From: Rhinopithecus roxellana
Taxonomy: Eukaryota; Chordata; Mammalia; Primates; Cercopithecidae
DNA length: 64,000 nucleotides
Reading direction: 5' to 3'
Assembly: GCF_007565055.1 (NCBI RefSeq)
Contig: NC_044565.1
Coordinates: forward strand, 42,421,711 to 42,485,710
In this document: positions 10,521 through 21,689 of the stretch, one piece after another
How the letters are laid out: each line of letters opens with the position of its first letter
Position numbering within the stretch: position 1 is the first letter of the stretch
The notes under the pieces: model-generated
Database searches by the model: none
The model's input: only the letters and a program-made list of their open reading frames with translations
Told to the model about the DNA's origin: nothing
Translations under genes and position numbers: made by a program

Positions 10521-12829
10521 ATGGAGAGGCCATGGATATGAGACTGGGCCAAGAGGACCAGTCAAGCATTGTCTAGGGTCAGTGGTGCTACACTCATTGC
10601 ACTTTTCTCCTTTTCCTTTGCTTTCCTTTGAGTGTCTCCAACATCAAAGCTCGGCTCCTCTTTCCACAATTCCAAATAATGTCAAGGCGGTGAAACAAGA
10701 AATTTGGCTCAAAACTCCCACCCAAGGCCACCATGTGGGTCAGCGGGTATATGGCTTTATTCCCTAGGAAGGGAACTCTCACTTACTGTTTGAAATCTAC
10801 CCTTCCCATCCAGAAATTGATGTCTTTGATAATAGCAAAAATAAGTAAGTAAACAAATAACAAACAAAATCTGCCCTTTCTTCAATCAAGCAGACTCTGA
10901 TTTTAGAAGCCTATGGCATGAACCAGTCAAAAGAACATCAAGCAATACTCCACTATGGAAATCATAGTTTACATTTCAATCTATAGACAGGAGCTTTTGT
11001 GAACACAATCTACTCTTTTAGAGAGGTGTTTGGCTTCTATGCTGCAAAATACTCTGCTGACTACTTAGTGTGGCTTTCTCTGAGTATAAATATTTTATGT
11101 GCTGGCTGTGTAGGGATTTGTCAATGCCCTCCTATTGGCCAGAGGTCTGACTCCAACTTTCTGCGTCAGAAAGAAAAGGGAGAAGTGAGTCTAGTGAAAA
11201 ACTTTCTCTCTGGCAAACATACTCAATTGGTCTCTGAAATGAAAAGGTTTTCAACACTGGATGGCTAGAGGGAGGAATAAGAGTACAGAGAAGAAACTTC
11301 AAACTCTCTAAGGCTGCTATTCAAAGCCTATGTCGACCTGAAGATGAAAACCATAATAATTTCTCTGGGGCTTTAAGAAACTGCCTCAGTAAGTTTTCTT
11401 GCTGCAAAATTCATAATTTAAAGGCTCTTTCTACCTATTCCAGCCTAAATTGTGTGAATAAAGATCATTTCTCTCTTTACTAACTATGTCAGTCTTTTTC
11501 TCAGGGTCTTATCAGAGGTCTCTATAAGGTCCCGTAATGTAGAGTCACTCAGAGTGTACCACAAACAACACCATTTCCCTTTCTCCCTTTCCTGTCTCTA
11601 TCATTTTCTGCTCTTACAGGAAAACCTACTAAATGCCTCCCCCACTTGTCCTGTTTCTCCACTATTTCTTTCAATCAACTAGTCACTAAGTATTTGTTAA
11701 TGAAAACCACATATGTATACTGTGCAGCAATAAGCTGGTATTCAAAAGTTAAGTAAATAAACTCAAAATAATAAATTTTGAACCATTTTTAATTGAATTC
11801 ATGAATTTTCTGCTTATTTCTGTAATACATGGAGACTGATTCTCTACTCTCCAAAAGTTTAAAAAGCATAATAAAAAACCTATCTTGCATTCTTTCCTCA
11901 ATCTCATGACCACCAGTGAATCTGCTTGAAAGCCATTTGAAAGAAAGAGCTCATTAATGAAAGAAATTTTTGGAATAAGACATAAATCTTAGAAAAGAAC
12001 ATTTCATACTTTCTAAACGCAGGAACCCCCACATGAAATGAAATTCTATTTAATCTTTCTGTATAGCTACCCTTGCCTTGCCTTGGAGAATTCTTTAGCT
12101 TATAGAAGATCTTAACGTAAGGTACAGTGCAGGGAGAAACCATAACTGGTCTCACCAAAAGTTTACATAAAGCTACAAAAAATAGCTGCATAGCAGGATG
12201 TGAATGGCAGTGAGGCCTAAACAGAAAACATCCTTAAGTTTTTGAGAATTGTGTCATATTCTGCTTTCATTCCCACCCATAACTTCCCACAACTCATTCA
12301 TGGTATAGGAGGGAGAATGCAGAACTGGATGAGCTTTAGAATCTTACTCTGGATGGCAGTTTCTATGGATTAGCTGTTTCTTTAAAATCTAAGGAACTAG
12401 GACACCAGAAGGATGCATAAGACATCACAGTAAGATTTGAGTTTCACCCCTCTCTGTGGTCTCCTATTGTGATGGACTGAACTACAAGGATTCCTTTGCC
12501 ATTATCAATTTTAGATCTTGGTGAACCCAGGTTGTGTGACGTCTTCAGTCACTTTCTGCTAAGCTTTTATATGTGTAGGTTCCTAACATTCTGATTGGCA
12601 AGTTGTAAGTGGAAAAAGTCTCAGTGGGAAGATAACTTAGTTATTACCAAGTGATGGTATAAAACATGGGAAAGCAACCTTGGACTTCCATTCAAAATCA
12701 GCTAGCAAATGAGTTTTATCTCCTGCCAACATCAATGGATCAGAGGAGGCTGCCTAGATTATGATGTTGTAAAAACTTCAGTGATGGCCTCAGAGCACAG
12801 AGCAAAGAACAAAGAATACTGCAGTTGCA
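10521..12829. other. Unassigned, largely unique sequence
   Basis: A 2.3-kb stretch with no Alu, L1 or recognised LTR. An aataaagatcatttctctct segment near 11457-11476, followed by a T-rich part, resembles the R/U5 junction of an old LTR, but I could not find its ends. The 89-codon frame at 10999-11268 has no recognised domain. Confidence 0.4.
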
Positions 12830-13345
12830 TTCACTATCTATTGTTGCATGACAAATTACCTCAAAGCTTCATAGGTTAGAATAACAAACACTTATTTCTT
12901 AGTTTCTGCAGGTTGGGAATTTGGAAGCAGCCTACCTGAGTGGTTCTAGCTCAAGGAATCTAATGAGGTTGCTTGCAAGATATCTGCAAAGGTGGTAGTC
13001 ATTTGAAGGCTTGACTGGGGATGGAGCATCTACATGTGTGGTGGCTCACCAGCATGGCTGTTAGCAGCGAGTCCTTTGCCAGCTGTTGTCCAGAAGCCTC
13101 ATTTTTTCATCATGTGGGTCTTTTTTCACAACATGACAACTGACTTTCCCAGGACTTGTTATCAAATATACAGATGTAGGGGTAAACATAGGCATAGATA
13201 GATGATAGATGAGAGAGAGAGAGAGAGATAGAGAGAGAGAGAGAAAGAGAGAGAGAGATAACAGATAGATAGATGAATATAGCTTTTATAAGCTGGTCTC
13301 AGAAATTATTTACCATCACTTTAGACATATTCTGTTGATCACACA
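12830..13345. repeat. Old interspersed repeat, family not named
   Basis: The phrase order cactatctattgttgcatga, caaattacctcaaag, tttctgcaggttgggaattt, aggcttgactggggatgg, tttgccagctgttg and cacaacatgacaac matches a dispersed old mammalian repeat, probably LTR-derived, which I cannot name. It is interrupted at 13192-13285 by GATA/GA simple repeats that occupy the place of a GA-rich stretch of the element. Confidence 0.5.
13192..13285. repeat. GATA/GA compound microsatellite
   Basis: Blocks of GATA, then GA repeats with A interruptions, then GATA again. It is purine-only on the plus strand for most of its length and probably polymorphic. Confidence 0.88.
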
Positions 13346-13654
13346 GACCAACCATAATGTGGGCCAACAAGGAAGCTGGCTGCCATAGTGCTCAACAAGC
13401 TATGTTTTTAATCGATGAGGAAATGGAGAGTAATGGTATATGTTATTTGTTGACTCTGTCCTAGAGGTTAGTATGTAAGCATGCAAACATGTAGCATGTA
13501 GCCTGCAAACCTAATGTAAGGTTTTTTATAATTTCATGCAACAGATTAAATGTTTACCTTATTCTATTGATCATAAAATGGCAAAATAATTTATCTAGAA
13601 AAAATGTTTACATATGTATAATCTATCTCCTTTCTATTAGTTTAGGTGCACTTT

Positions 13655-13790
13655 ACTTACATCTTTAACAAATGTTTATCAAAAGGTGACTACTTAGCAC
13701 AGGCACTCAACTAGGTACTGTAAAAACATACATAAAAAAGATGTATGGCACCTGAGTCAAGGTGCTGTATCTAATGGAAACCAAGAATCT
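13655..13790 (-). repeat. L2 LINE 3' end fragment
   Basis: The plus strand reads acaaatgtttatcaaaaggt, gcacaggcactcaactaggt and actgtaaaaacatac: a diverged reverse complement of the L2 terminal segment (CACCTACTATGTGCCAGGCACTGTGCTAGG order). Confidence 0.55.
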
Positions 13791-14118
13791 TAGCAATATG
13801 GCAATATAATACAGTAATATATCTACAGCCAAAGATGATTAAGACTCTAAAATTTTTGAGTAAAGTGATTTCATTGAGTGACTGCCAGACTCAACTCACA
13901 TCTTGATTTCTGATCTCTTCTCCGTTAACTGAACTTTAAACTAGTTTAGTAGATTTATTCTGAAACAAATGTGGCCTTATAAGCTTTCACAACTCTCAGT
14001 TACCAACAAGGAAAAGCCAAACAAGCACTTTTTTTTTTTTTTTCCTGGCAACCTCAGAAGAGTTTTAGGTAGTCTAAGGCATCAAAAACCACAAAATAGT
14101 ATACATTCAGAGTGTTGA
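13791..14118. other. Unassigned spacer
   Basis: AT-rich sequence with a T-run at about 14031-14043 that is not attached to a recognisable retroposon body. Nothing else seen. Confidence 0.4.
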
Positions 14119-14124
14119 TTTTCT

Positions 14125-14456
14125 GGCTGGGTGTGGTGGCTCACGCCTGTAATCCCAGCACCTGGAAGGCCGAGGCGGGTGGATCACCTGAGGTCAGGAG
14201 TTCCAGACCAGCCTGGCCAACATGGTGAAATCCTGTCTCTACTAAAAATAGAAAAAAAAAAAAAAATTAGCCAGGTGTGGTGGTGGGGGTCTGTAATCCC
14301 AGCTACTCAGGAGACTGAGACAGGAGAATAGCTTGAACCCAGGAGGTGAAGTCTGCAGTGAGCTGAGATCATGCCATTGCACTCCAGCCTGAGCAACAAG
14401 AGGGAAACTCCATCTCAAACAAACAAACAAATAAACAAGCAAACACAGAACGCTCG
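14125..14456 (+). mobile_element. AluS-type SINE, complete
   Basis: A full dimeric Alu: left arm from ggctgggtgtggtggctcac, A-rich linker at about 14251-14265, right arm with ccaggtgtggtggtgggggt, and a CAAACAAA-type tail to about 14450. A possible 7-bp duplication, ttttctg, occurs at 14119-14125 and 14457-14463. Moderate divergence fits an AluS subfamily. The 66-codon frames on both strands are Alu artefacts. Confidence 0.93.
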
Positions 14457-14514
14457 TTTTCTGTGGAAAGATCTATGGATGTTTTCAGATTTCAAAGGCT
14501 CTGTGACTTTTAAA

Positions 14515-15344
14515 AAGTTTAAACACTACTACATACCCATCACAATGGTCAAAGTTCAGAACACTGACAATGCCAAATATTGGTAAGGATGTGGAACAAC
14601 AGGATCATTTATTCACTGGTTATGGGAATGTGAAATGTCACAGCCAGTTTGGAAGACAGTTCGGTTTCCATACTCCTTCATATTTAGCCAAAGGAGTTGC
14701 AAACTTATGTCCACATGGAAATCTGCACATGGATATTTGTAGCAGCTTTATTCCTAACTGCTAAAACTTAGAAGCAACAAAGACATCCTTCCATAGGTGA
14801 ATAAACTGTGGTATATTCAGACAATGAAATGTTTTTTAGCACTAAAAAGAAACAGACTCTCAAACTGTGAAAAGACATGGAGGAAACTTAAACGCATATT
14901 ACCAAATGAGAACCAATCCACAAAGCCTATAAACTATATAATTTCAACTATCTGGCATTCTGAAAAAGGGAAAATTATGGCGACAGTAATTTTCCAGGGA
15001 TGCCAGGAGTTAGAGGGCAGAGACAAGGATGAGTAGATGGAGTACAAAAGATTCTTACATCACTACCCTGTATACTATAATTATAGACACATGTTTTTCT
15101 AACTGCACCACCAAGAGTGAACCCTAATATAAACTATGGACTCTGGGTGCTAATGATGTGTCAACATAGGCTTATCAATTGTAGCAACTATACCACTCTA
15201 GCAGAGGTTATTGATAAAGGCGGAGGGCATGCATCTGTGGAAAGGGCATGTATGGAACTCTCAGTACTTTCTACTCAATTTTTCTGTGAACCTAAAACTA
15301 CTGTTAAAAAAAAGAAAGTAAAGTCTGTTAAAAAAAAAAAAAAG
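14515..15344 (+). repeat. Old L1 (L1MA/L1MB type) 3' end with poly(A)
   Basis: 5'-truncated L1: the C-terminal end of ORF2 and the 3'UTR, read through actactacatacccatcaca, ccaaatattggtaaggatgt, gttatgggaatgtgaaatg, gtggtatattcagacaatga and ccagggatgccaggagttag, ending in an A-run at 15330-15343. The coding frame is broken by many indels, so it is a dead copy. The short frames across it are relics. Confidence 0.85.
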
Positions 15345-15667
15345 TTAGGCACCAGTGCTAAGAAATATGTTCCCTTTCTAGGTGTTGCTTTATGAAGATC
15401 TTCACTATTTACCCAGTCTTCCTCAGCAATCTCATTTTCTAACCTCTCACAGCTCCCTCCAATCATCTACTATATGCTTCTGAAACTCTGAAACCCTGAA
15501 TCCTTGCCCTGACTCCTGACCCAATTCTGTATTTCCCATCTCTTTGTGCCTCTACATGTACTGTTCTCATTTATGGGGTGTATTTCTCCCTCTTTCCTTC
15601 CTAAATATCTTCTCTTCTATAAATAGTCCCTGATTTTTCCTGACAGAATTTGTTGTACAGTCCAAAC
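15345..15667. other. Unassigned spacer
   Basis: Pyrimidine-rich sequence without a recognised family or coding feature. Confidence 0.4.
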
Positions 15668-15825
15668 ATAAATATATATATACACACACACATATATATA
15701 AATGTTATATATATGCTAATATATAAAATACAAATTTTATATATATTATATAAGTATAAATATATATTGTATATTTACATTAATTATATATTATAAAAAT
15801 ATAAGTATAAAAATAAATGTAAATG
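15668..15825. repeat. TA/CA-rich simple repeat
   Basis: A degenerate TATA tract with a short CACACACA block, about 155 bp long. It has low melting stability and probable length variation. Confidence 0.85.
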
Positions 15826-15829
15826 CTAG

Positions 15830-16170
15830 CCTATATTTAAGAGGTATTTTCTAGGCACTATGCGAGGCACTGATCCCAGACTCAAGGATTAACACAGGGA
15901 AGAAGATGTGTAAACGAATGACTATAATTTAACGTGATAATATAGATCATGTAGAACACATAGAAAGATGAGTGTTCATACAAAAGAGGAAGTACTTCTT
16001 TCTGCAAAGGTGGAGCATGAATAAAGATATTCCAATACAAGATGTAACACAGGATTTGAGTAGTGCTTTAGAAAGGTAAGGCGGAATGTCGTTTAGGGCA
16101 GAGGGAACAGCAGGGGCAAGCAGGGAGATGTGAAATAGTATCATGTCTTGGTGGAGTGTTTTGCACCTGC
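15830..16170 (-). repeat. L2 LINE fragment
   Basis: The plus strand gives the reverse complement of L2: ggtattttctaggcactatg, cgaggcactgatcc, gcagagggaacagcaggggc and aagcagggagatgtgaaata. The phrase order belongs to the 3' half of L2, including the part encoding the end of its reverse transcriptase ORF. It is decayed and non-coding. Confidence 0.65.
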
Positions 16171-16179
16171 TCTCGTAGC

Positions 16180-16320
16180 CTTTACCAGACGGCATTTATC
16201 GTTGTAATGTGACTGCCTCTTCCCACTTGACTGTGAACTTTATGAAATCATGTCCTAGTTCTTATTATCTTGTCACCTCCACTGAGCTGGTACTCAGCAT
16301 AGCTTTTTGAATGAATGATT
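16180..16320 (+). repeat. L2 LINE 3' end, opposite orientation
   Basis: The sequence runs ctcttcccacttgactgtga, actttatgaaatcatgtcc, gagctggtactcagcatagc and tttttgaatgaatga, matching the L2 3' terminus in sense orientation with its short GAATGA-type tail. It lies next to a minus-strand L2 piece, making an inverted L2 pair. Confidence 0.7.
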
Positions 16321-17683
16321 TCATAAAATTCTCTTTGCTTTCACAATACATGATTTAAAAGATAAATAAGAACTTTTACATTTTTATGCTCCTCAGTATC
16401 AATCAGGTCTGCAGCATAAGAAGACACACCTAAAATGAGATTCAAAGAGGCCAAATACTTTTCCTTTAGCAGGTGTATCATATGCGATGATGGTCTGTAT
16501 TTGGGCATATATGTAGCAATAGCAATGGTGGTGGTGGGATGGGTGGGTTTGGGGTGGTTGGCGGTATTGGGTTGTTTCAATTGGAAATTAGCCTTCAGTT
16601 TTTAAAATTTGAAATCCCCACTCTGTCCTTGAAATTCAGCACTCAGGGACTGGGTAGAGTGGGTGGATATAATAACTGAATGCCTTTTGAGAGACTCAGT
16701 AGGCTTGGTGAAGGAACTGAGAGATGGTTATAGTGGGAAAGAGGGTGGGCAGTGTTCTATGTTAACAATCTCATTTAAATGGCTAGAATTTTGTGGCAGC
16801 GAAACTCAGGATATGCTTATGCTAGAATATGGGTGATGGGGTGTATGGGGAAAGGAAAGTTGGGGTGGTATGCAGTTATAAGGTCAAAGAATGTCGCCTT
16901 TTAAAATACAGAACAGCTTTAAAGAATTAAACTAAAAACAGACAATGTGAGAGGAACAAGTTTTTGCATGGCATTCCCAAGAAGAAATAATACACTACAC
17001 TTGTTATGCATTACAGTCTGTGCTCAAAATGCTATTTCAGCATTCTAGGTATTAAAAAAAGAACCTTATGTGGTCTTGTGGTGAACGACTGTGAAGGATT
17101 ATTTAAAGTAAACTGTAGGGAAATATAAAACAAACCCAGCTAATTTATCACAACAGTGAAGATGCATAAATAAGATGTTTATGAATAACAAGGACAGCTT
17201 ACCTATTATTTCAAAAAAAAATCATTTTTAGTAGAAAATGTGCCACATTTTATTTAAAGGAGAATGACCCCTATTTTTTCCCCCACAGCTTTATAGCCTC
17301 TGGTACAGCTTTACTTATTACTATGAATATAACATGATGACTATTTTGGAAATGTTTTAATTACATGATGACCCTCTGGGAATTTTGGCTTGAGGGATAG
17401 ATATCGTCACACTCAAGACTAATATTGGCTTAATCCGGGGAGCTCAAGAACTCAGCAAATGTGATTGCCGATCAATTGCCAATCAAAGAAGAAATGGAGA
17501 GCAAGAAAGAAGTTAGACCCAAGTACCCTGCGAGTCTTTTATTAACAACATCCAGAATTTTATAGAAGAAAAATCTCTGAATCTCTCTGGCCAAGTGTTT
17601 CAACAAGTAAACATCCTACACAGTTTTTCACAGGAGGCTACAGTTATTGTCTACCTAATGGTTCCCCTTTTCTTCTGTTCACA
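16321..17683. other. Mostly unassigned sequence containing a G-quadruplex motif
   Basis: No transposon recognised. At about 17400-17560 the minus strand shows an AATAAAAGACTCG segment resembling an LTR R region, but no LTR ends could be placed. The G-rich segment at 16526-16560 is annotated separately. Confidence 0.4.
16536..16554 (+). promoter_or_regulatory. G-quadruplex-forming motif
   Basis: Four G-runs of at least three, separated by loops of 2, 1 and 3 bases (gggatgggtgggtttgggg). This is the classical intramolecular quadruplex pattern with very short loops, which generally gives stable folds. It sits in otherwise G-poor sequence, and no promoter or gene is visible next to it. Confidence 0.75.
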
Positions 17684-17701
17684 CAGTTACTATATATATA
17701 A

Positions 17702-17761
<60 letters not shown>

Positions 17762-18072
17762 TTGTTTTTGTTTTTTGTTTTTTTTGAGACACTCTCACTC
17801 AGTCGCCCAGGCTGGAGTGCAGTGGCACAGTCTCGGCTCACCGCAGCCTCCGCCTCCCAGGTTCAAGTAATTCTCTGGCCTCAGCCTCCCAAGTAGCTGG
17901 GACTACAGGCACATGTCACCATACCCAGCTAATTTTTGTATTTTTAGTAGAGACAGGGTTTTGCCATGTTGGCCAGGCTGGTCTTGAACTCCTAAACTCA
18001 AGTGATCCTCCCACCTTGGCCTCCCAAAGTGCCGGGATTACAAGTGTGAGCCACCGTGCCCAGTCAGTTACT
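17684..18072 (-). mobile_element. Alu SINE with tail-derived microsatellite and target duplication
   Basis: The flanking repeats cagttact (17684-17691 and 18065-18072) bound a minus-strand Alu. Between the left repeat and the T-rich tail lies a TA/CA/TA microsatellite (17692-17760), so the A-tail has evolved into it. The body runs gagacactctcactcagtcg ... gtgagccaccgtgcc. It has the features of AluS. Confidence 0.88.
17692..17760. repeat. (TA)n(CA)n(TA)n compound microsatellite
   Basis: A CA run of about 44 bases flanked on both sides by TA repeats. The CA part is long and uninterrupted, so it is probably highly polymorphic and prone to Z-DNA. The 91-codon and 65-codon frames across it are translation artefacts of the repeat. 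Confidence 0.93.
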
Positions 18073-18819
18073 GTATTTCTTAGTCTCCCTTGCAGTAAAG
18101 TTGTGGGCATCATCACAGATTGATTTCTGGCCAGTGTCTTGGTGCATTAAAACTCTCCAAGTGATCCTTATCTTGTCTCTTTCTGATGTACAGGGTGATT
18201 GGGGAGGTCTTCAAGAACCTAGAGAGTGGTGGAGCCACCATGTGGAGGGAACTTGATTCCTAAATGACTACGAAGGACTTCTTTTCACTCTGACATAAGC
18301 AAGAAGCCATCTTTACTGTGTAAAGTCACTCTGATACCAATTTGTTTGTTAATGGTTAGCACACTCTCTCTAATTGTTTCCAATGCAAACTGCTTTCTGT
18401 ATCTTTTATAGATATTTGTGTTTTTTAACCAAAGTTGTAGCTGACCCATATTTCTGCACCTAATCAACAAGAGAAAATAAGTTAGGTGAAAAGAATGTTT
18501 ATATTATTGAGAAGTGTAAGACAGGATAGGTAGCTAAATCATATGAATACCCCTTTGAAGGACACTATTAAATACAATCAAATCATAGATTCCATCACCA
18601 CATTTGGAAAGGGATAGTTGAAGAAAACAACGTATAAGTACTTCATATTTATTAAAATAAAAAATATTCTTATTTCATCAAACATAGTTTGATCAAACAT
18701 GAAAATATGCCATGAATGGTCTATGTCAATAATCACTGATCTGCTTCTCATTGTCAAGTGAGATAACCAACACGTAAAAAAAACTGCCTGGTGTTTATCA
18801 TTTGTTTCACTACAGTAAC
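18073..18819. other. Unassigned sequence, possibly an old LTR piece
   Basis: Positions about 18180-18350 (tggtggagccaccatgtgga, gacataagcaagaag, gtgtaaagtcactctgatac) have the flavour of an old LTR or DNA-transposon 3' end, but I cannot assign a family. The remainder is AT-rich and without features. Confidence 0.35.
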
Positions 18820-18945
18820 CATTTCTCTCTCTTTCTCTCTGTCTCTGTCTCTCCTCTTTCTCTCTCACTCCATATATATGTGTGTGTGTGTATAAATAGA
18901 TATGCATACAAAAATATTTATATATTTATATATGTAAATAATAAC
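18820..18945. repeat. TCTC / TATG / TA simple-repeat cluster
   Basis: A TC-rich run (tctctctctttctctctgtc) passes into a TG run and then TA-rich sequence. Three adjacent low-complexity tracts cover about 125 bp. Confidence 0.85.
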
Positions 18946-19912
18946 ATGTTACATACCTTTAATATGCAAATTATAACTTATTTAAAATAAACTAAACTAG
19001 ACTAAAATAAAATAAAATTACCTGGAAACTCTTGTCATCATAAAAACAATTTAATGCTGCTGGAAGCAGGTTCACTTATCCCACCTGCGTAATCCTGAAA
19101 ACCCCAGGGAAGTTTTGGGTACTTGGAGACATTGATCTCTTGCAAATTTGAGATGCCAGCACGGCCCATGTCTCCTTTAAGTGAATCATACGATGATACA
19201 AAATAAGATGTGGCAGTCAAAAAGATGTTTGTTGAATACTCTCATTATTCACCTTCTACTAGAAAGGTCACATAAATGAAAGCCCTATACGTTTTTCCCC
19301 AACACATCTATTACAAACTCATCAGGTTAGGAGAGGGAGCCTTCACCAGTTAAAGAGGCTGCACACAAAAATTCATAGAAAGGACAGATTTCAATACATC
19401 ATCTTCAAGAAGTGATACTCTCAGAGATTTGCACCACTGCTCTTTTACAAAATCTTTGATTTGCTTTTGATATGCATTTTCACCCTTTCAAACACAACCA
19501 GATCTCAGTATATATCACATTTTTAATGAGAAGAAACAAGCAGGTGTTGATGTGTTATATATAACTGCAACAATTCCAACTACATTTGTCTAATGGGTAT
19601 GAATATCACTTTTCAACAATACACTAAAGAAAATGAAAAATAGAATAGAAAACCATTCCTGTATTTGGCAACTAGAAAAGACATATTTAAGTGGCAGCTT
19701 TCATTTATTTTGGAAGACTGCTGGAAATCAGCAACATTTAGAGATTACTGAGAAGACATTAGTGTGAATCAAGCCTGTATTATTAAAAATCTGCATATTA
19801 TTTAATAATCTATGTTTACCTTCTTGAAAGCATTTATAAGTATGAAATATGTATTCCTTGTTATATATTATTGATGGGCATTTATGTTTCTGAAGTCCAT
19901 GCACATCAAAGT
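18946..19912. other. Unassigned AT-rich sequence
   Basis: No repeat family or gene recognised over about 970 bp. Confidence 0.4.
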
Positions 19913-19923
19913 GAAGAGTCTTT

Positions 19924-20235
19924 TTTTTCTTTTCTTTTTTTTGGGGGGGGATAGAGATGGAGTTTCGCTCTTGTTACCCAGGCTGGAGTGCAATGGCGTG
20001 ATCTTGGCTCACCACAACCTCCACCTCCCAGGTTCAAGTGATTCTCCCACCTCAGCCTCCCAAGTAGATGCGATTATAGGGATGCACCACCACAGCCAGC
20101 TAACTTTTTATTTTTAGTAGAGATGAGGTTTCTCCACGTTGGTCAGGCTGGTCTCAAACTCCCCACCTCAGGTGATCCACCCACTTCGGCCTTCCAAAGT
20201 GCTGAGATTATAGACATGAGCCACCACACCTGGCT
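19924..20235 (-). mobile_element. Alu SINE, antisense, with target duplication
   Basis: A complete Alu read on the minus strand from a T-rich tail (ttttttttcttttc) to ccaccacacctggctga. The flanks gaagagtcttt (19913-19923) and gacgagtcttt (20236-20246) form an 11-bp target-site duplication with one mismatch. The 77- and 68-codon frames are Alu artefacts. Confidence 0.93.
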
Positions 20236-20246
20236 GACGAGTCTTT

Positions 20247-21029
20247 ATTATAAATGCTTCAACTGCTATTCTGTCAAAACATCTATAATCAGACTATATG
20301 CACTTTTACATGTGGAAAGGTTGACATAGCTATATGATTGTAATCTTTGCTCACCATTATCCAAAACTTCAGCTTGTACCAAGTCAATGGCTATAACAAA
20401 TAAAATCACCACCATCATAAAAAACAACAAACCACTTACTAAGTTTGTATTCTCCATAAATAAACTGTTTAGGAGTAGAGGTAGAAAAGTTGTTCAATGT
20501 GGTCCATGCATTCAAGGAAATTACAGATTATTGAAAGATAAAAATTTGCATGAGAATAATAATTAGCAACATAAGTAGCCTTTGCAATTTCATCAGTGTC
20601 ATAGGTTTCCTAACCAAGGGTTATTAACAGCAAGTCTGGACAGATCAGGAAAAGTCAGACCTCATATAAAGATGGGGCACACACTAGGGCAAGTGCGCAT
20701 ATCAGAGAGTGACTGAGGAAGGTAAACCACTGGCTTCATACAAGCCTAAGTGCTTGGAAGTGGAGTCTCACCGTGAAGAATATGGTTGTGGGTGGGACTC
20801 TTCTTCCTATCAGATCTTTAGGAACCACTGGGATTAAGTCACATAATGAATGGTCAATAAGGCAAGGACTTAGTTTCTTTATTTTAAAACAAGATCAAAG
20901 TGAGACCAACAGCATGGACACTCATCTAAAATAAGGGACAAGTGTCCCTGAGTGCAAAGAATGGAGGGATGCAAGCATCAAAAGCCAAGCATAATTTTAC
21001 ATCAATAAATCATTAGTGAAAAACAGCAT
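20247..21029. other. Unassigned sequence
   Basis: No repeat family or gene recognised. Sequence complexity is normal. Confidence 0.4.
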
Positions 21030-21680
21030 TTTAAATCAAAGATTTTGCCTTCAGTGAGAAGACAGAATTTGAATAGGACTTTGAGAGAAGGACAAAACTT
21101 AGTTAAGCACAGTATAGAAATCTGAGAACTGCATGAGCAAGGGTTAGAAGGCAGCAGTTTATATGGGATATCTGAGAAGTGTTAACAAAAATAAAATGAA
21201 GTAGATTGCTTGCAAAGTCTGTAGTAAGAAAGTTGAGAGGCTGGTACAGTGGAGAGTTTTGATGTTAGAATAAAGTGTGTAACTTAATCAGGTAACGGAA
21301 AACCATTAAAATTTTGTGAGCAATGTGCAGATGTAGGTAAAAAGTCTAGAGAATGGAAAATACAGTTGGTCTACAATAGATTAATTTGGGGGTAGACTCG
21401 GTGATATCAAAGAAAATAGAAGTTAATGGGCTGATATGAGAAAGTCATAAAGGATTTAGCAAAGCACATGCTATGTCCTACGCCAGGACACGCAGAGTCC
21501 TTTCCTGCCAGGACCGTGCATGTCCTGGCATGTTTTCTGCCATGCAGAGGACACGCAGAGTCCTGGCAGGAAAGAGATAATTTAAAGTTATTCCCAAGGA
21601 TTTGATTCTTGGAAACTGGAAGACTGAAGCAATGACTGAAGTGACAAGGGAACAGAAGGGAGCAGAAGATGGGACAGGGT
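21030..21680 (-). repeat. L2 LINE fragment with an inserted direct/inverted repeat
   Basis: The antisense L2 order is visible: ggactttgagagaag, aaaaccattaaaattttgtg, gagaatggaaaatacag and cccaaggatttgattcttgg, which corresponds to the reverse transcriptase C-terminal coding part and the following region. About 100 bp (near 21456-21575) do not belong to L2 and hold the repeats described separately. Confidence 0.65.
21485..21574. repeat. Compact direct-plus-inverted repeat (hairpin)
   Basis: The 17-mer aggacacgcagagtcct occurs at 21485-21501 and again, identical, at 21548-21564. Overlapping these, ctttcctgccagga (21500-21513) is the exact reverse complement of tcctggcaggaaag (21561-21574), giving a 14-bp perfect stem. 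A third gtcctggca copy lies at 21522-21530. The unit interrupts a decayed L2, so it arose after the L2 inserted. Confidence 0.9.
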
Positions 21681-21689
21681 ACAGTTGGT

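Noticed and set aside
11457..11540. AATAAA followed by T-rich sequence, resembling an LTR R/U5 junction
   Set aside because: No TG...CA ends or family landmarks could be placed, so left as unassigned.
17400..17560. Minus-strand AATAAAAGACTCG segment resembling an LTR polyadenylation region
   Set aside because: No LTR boundaries or second landmark found. It may be unique sequence.
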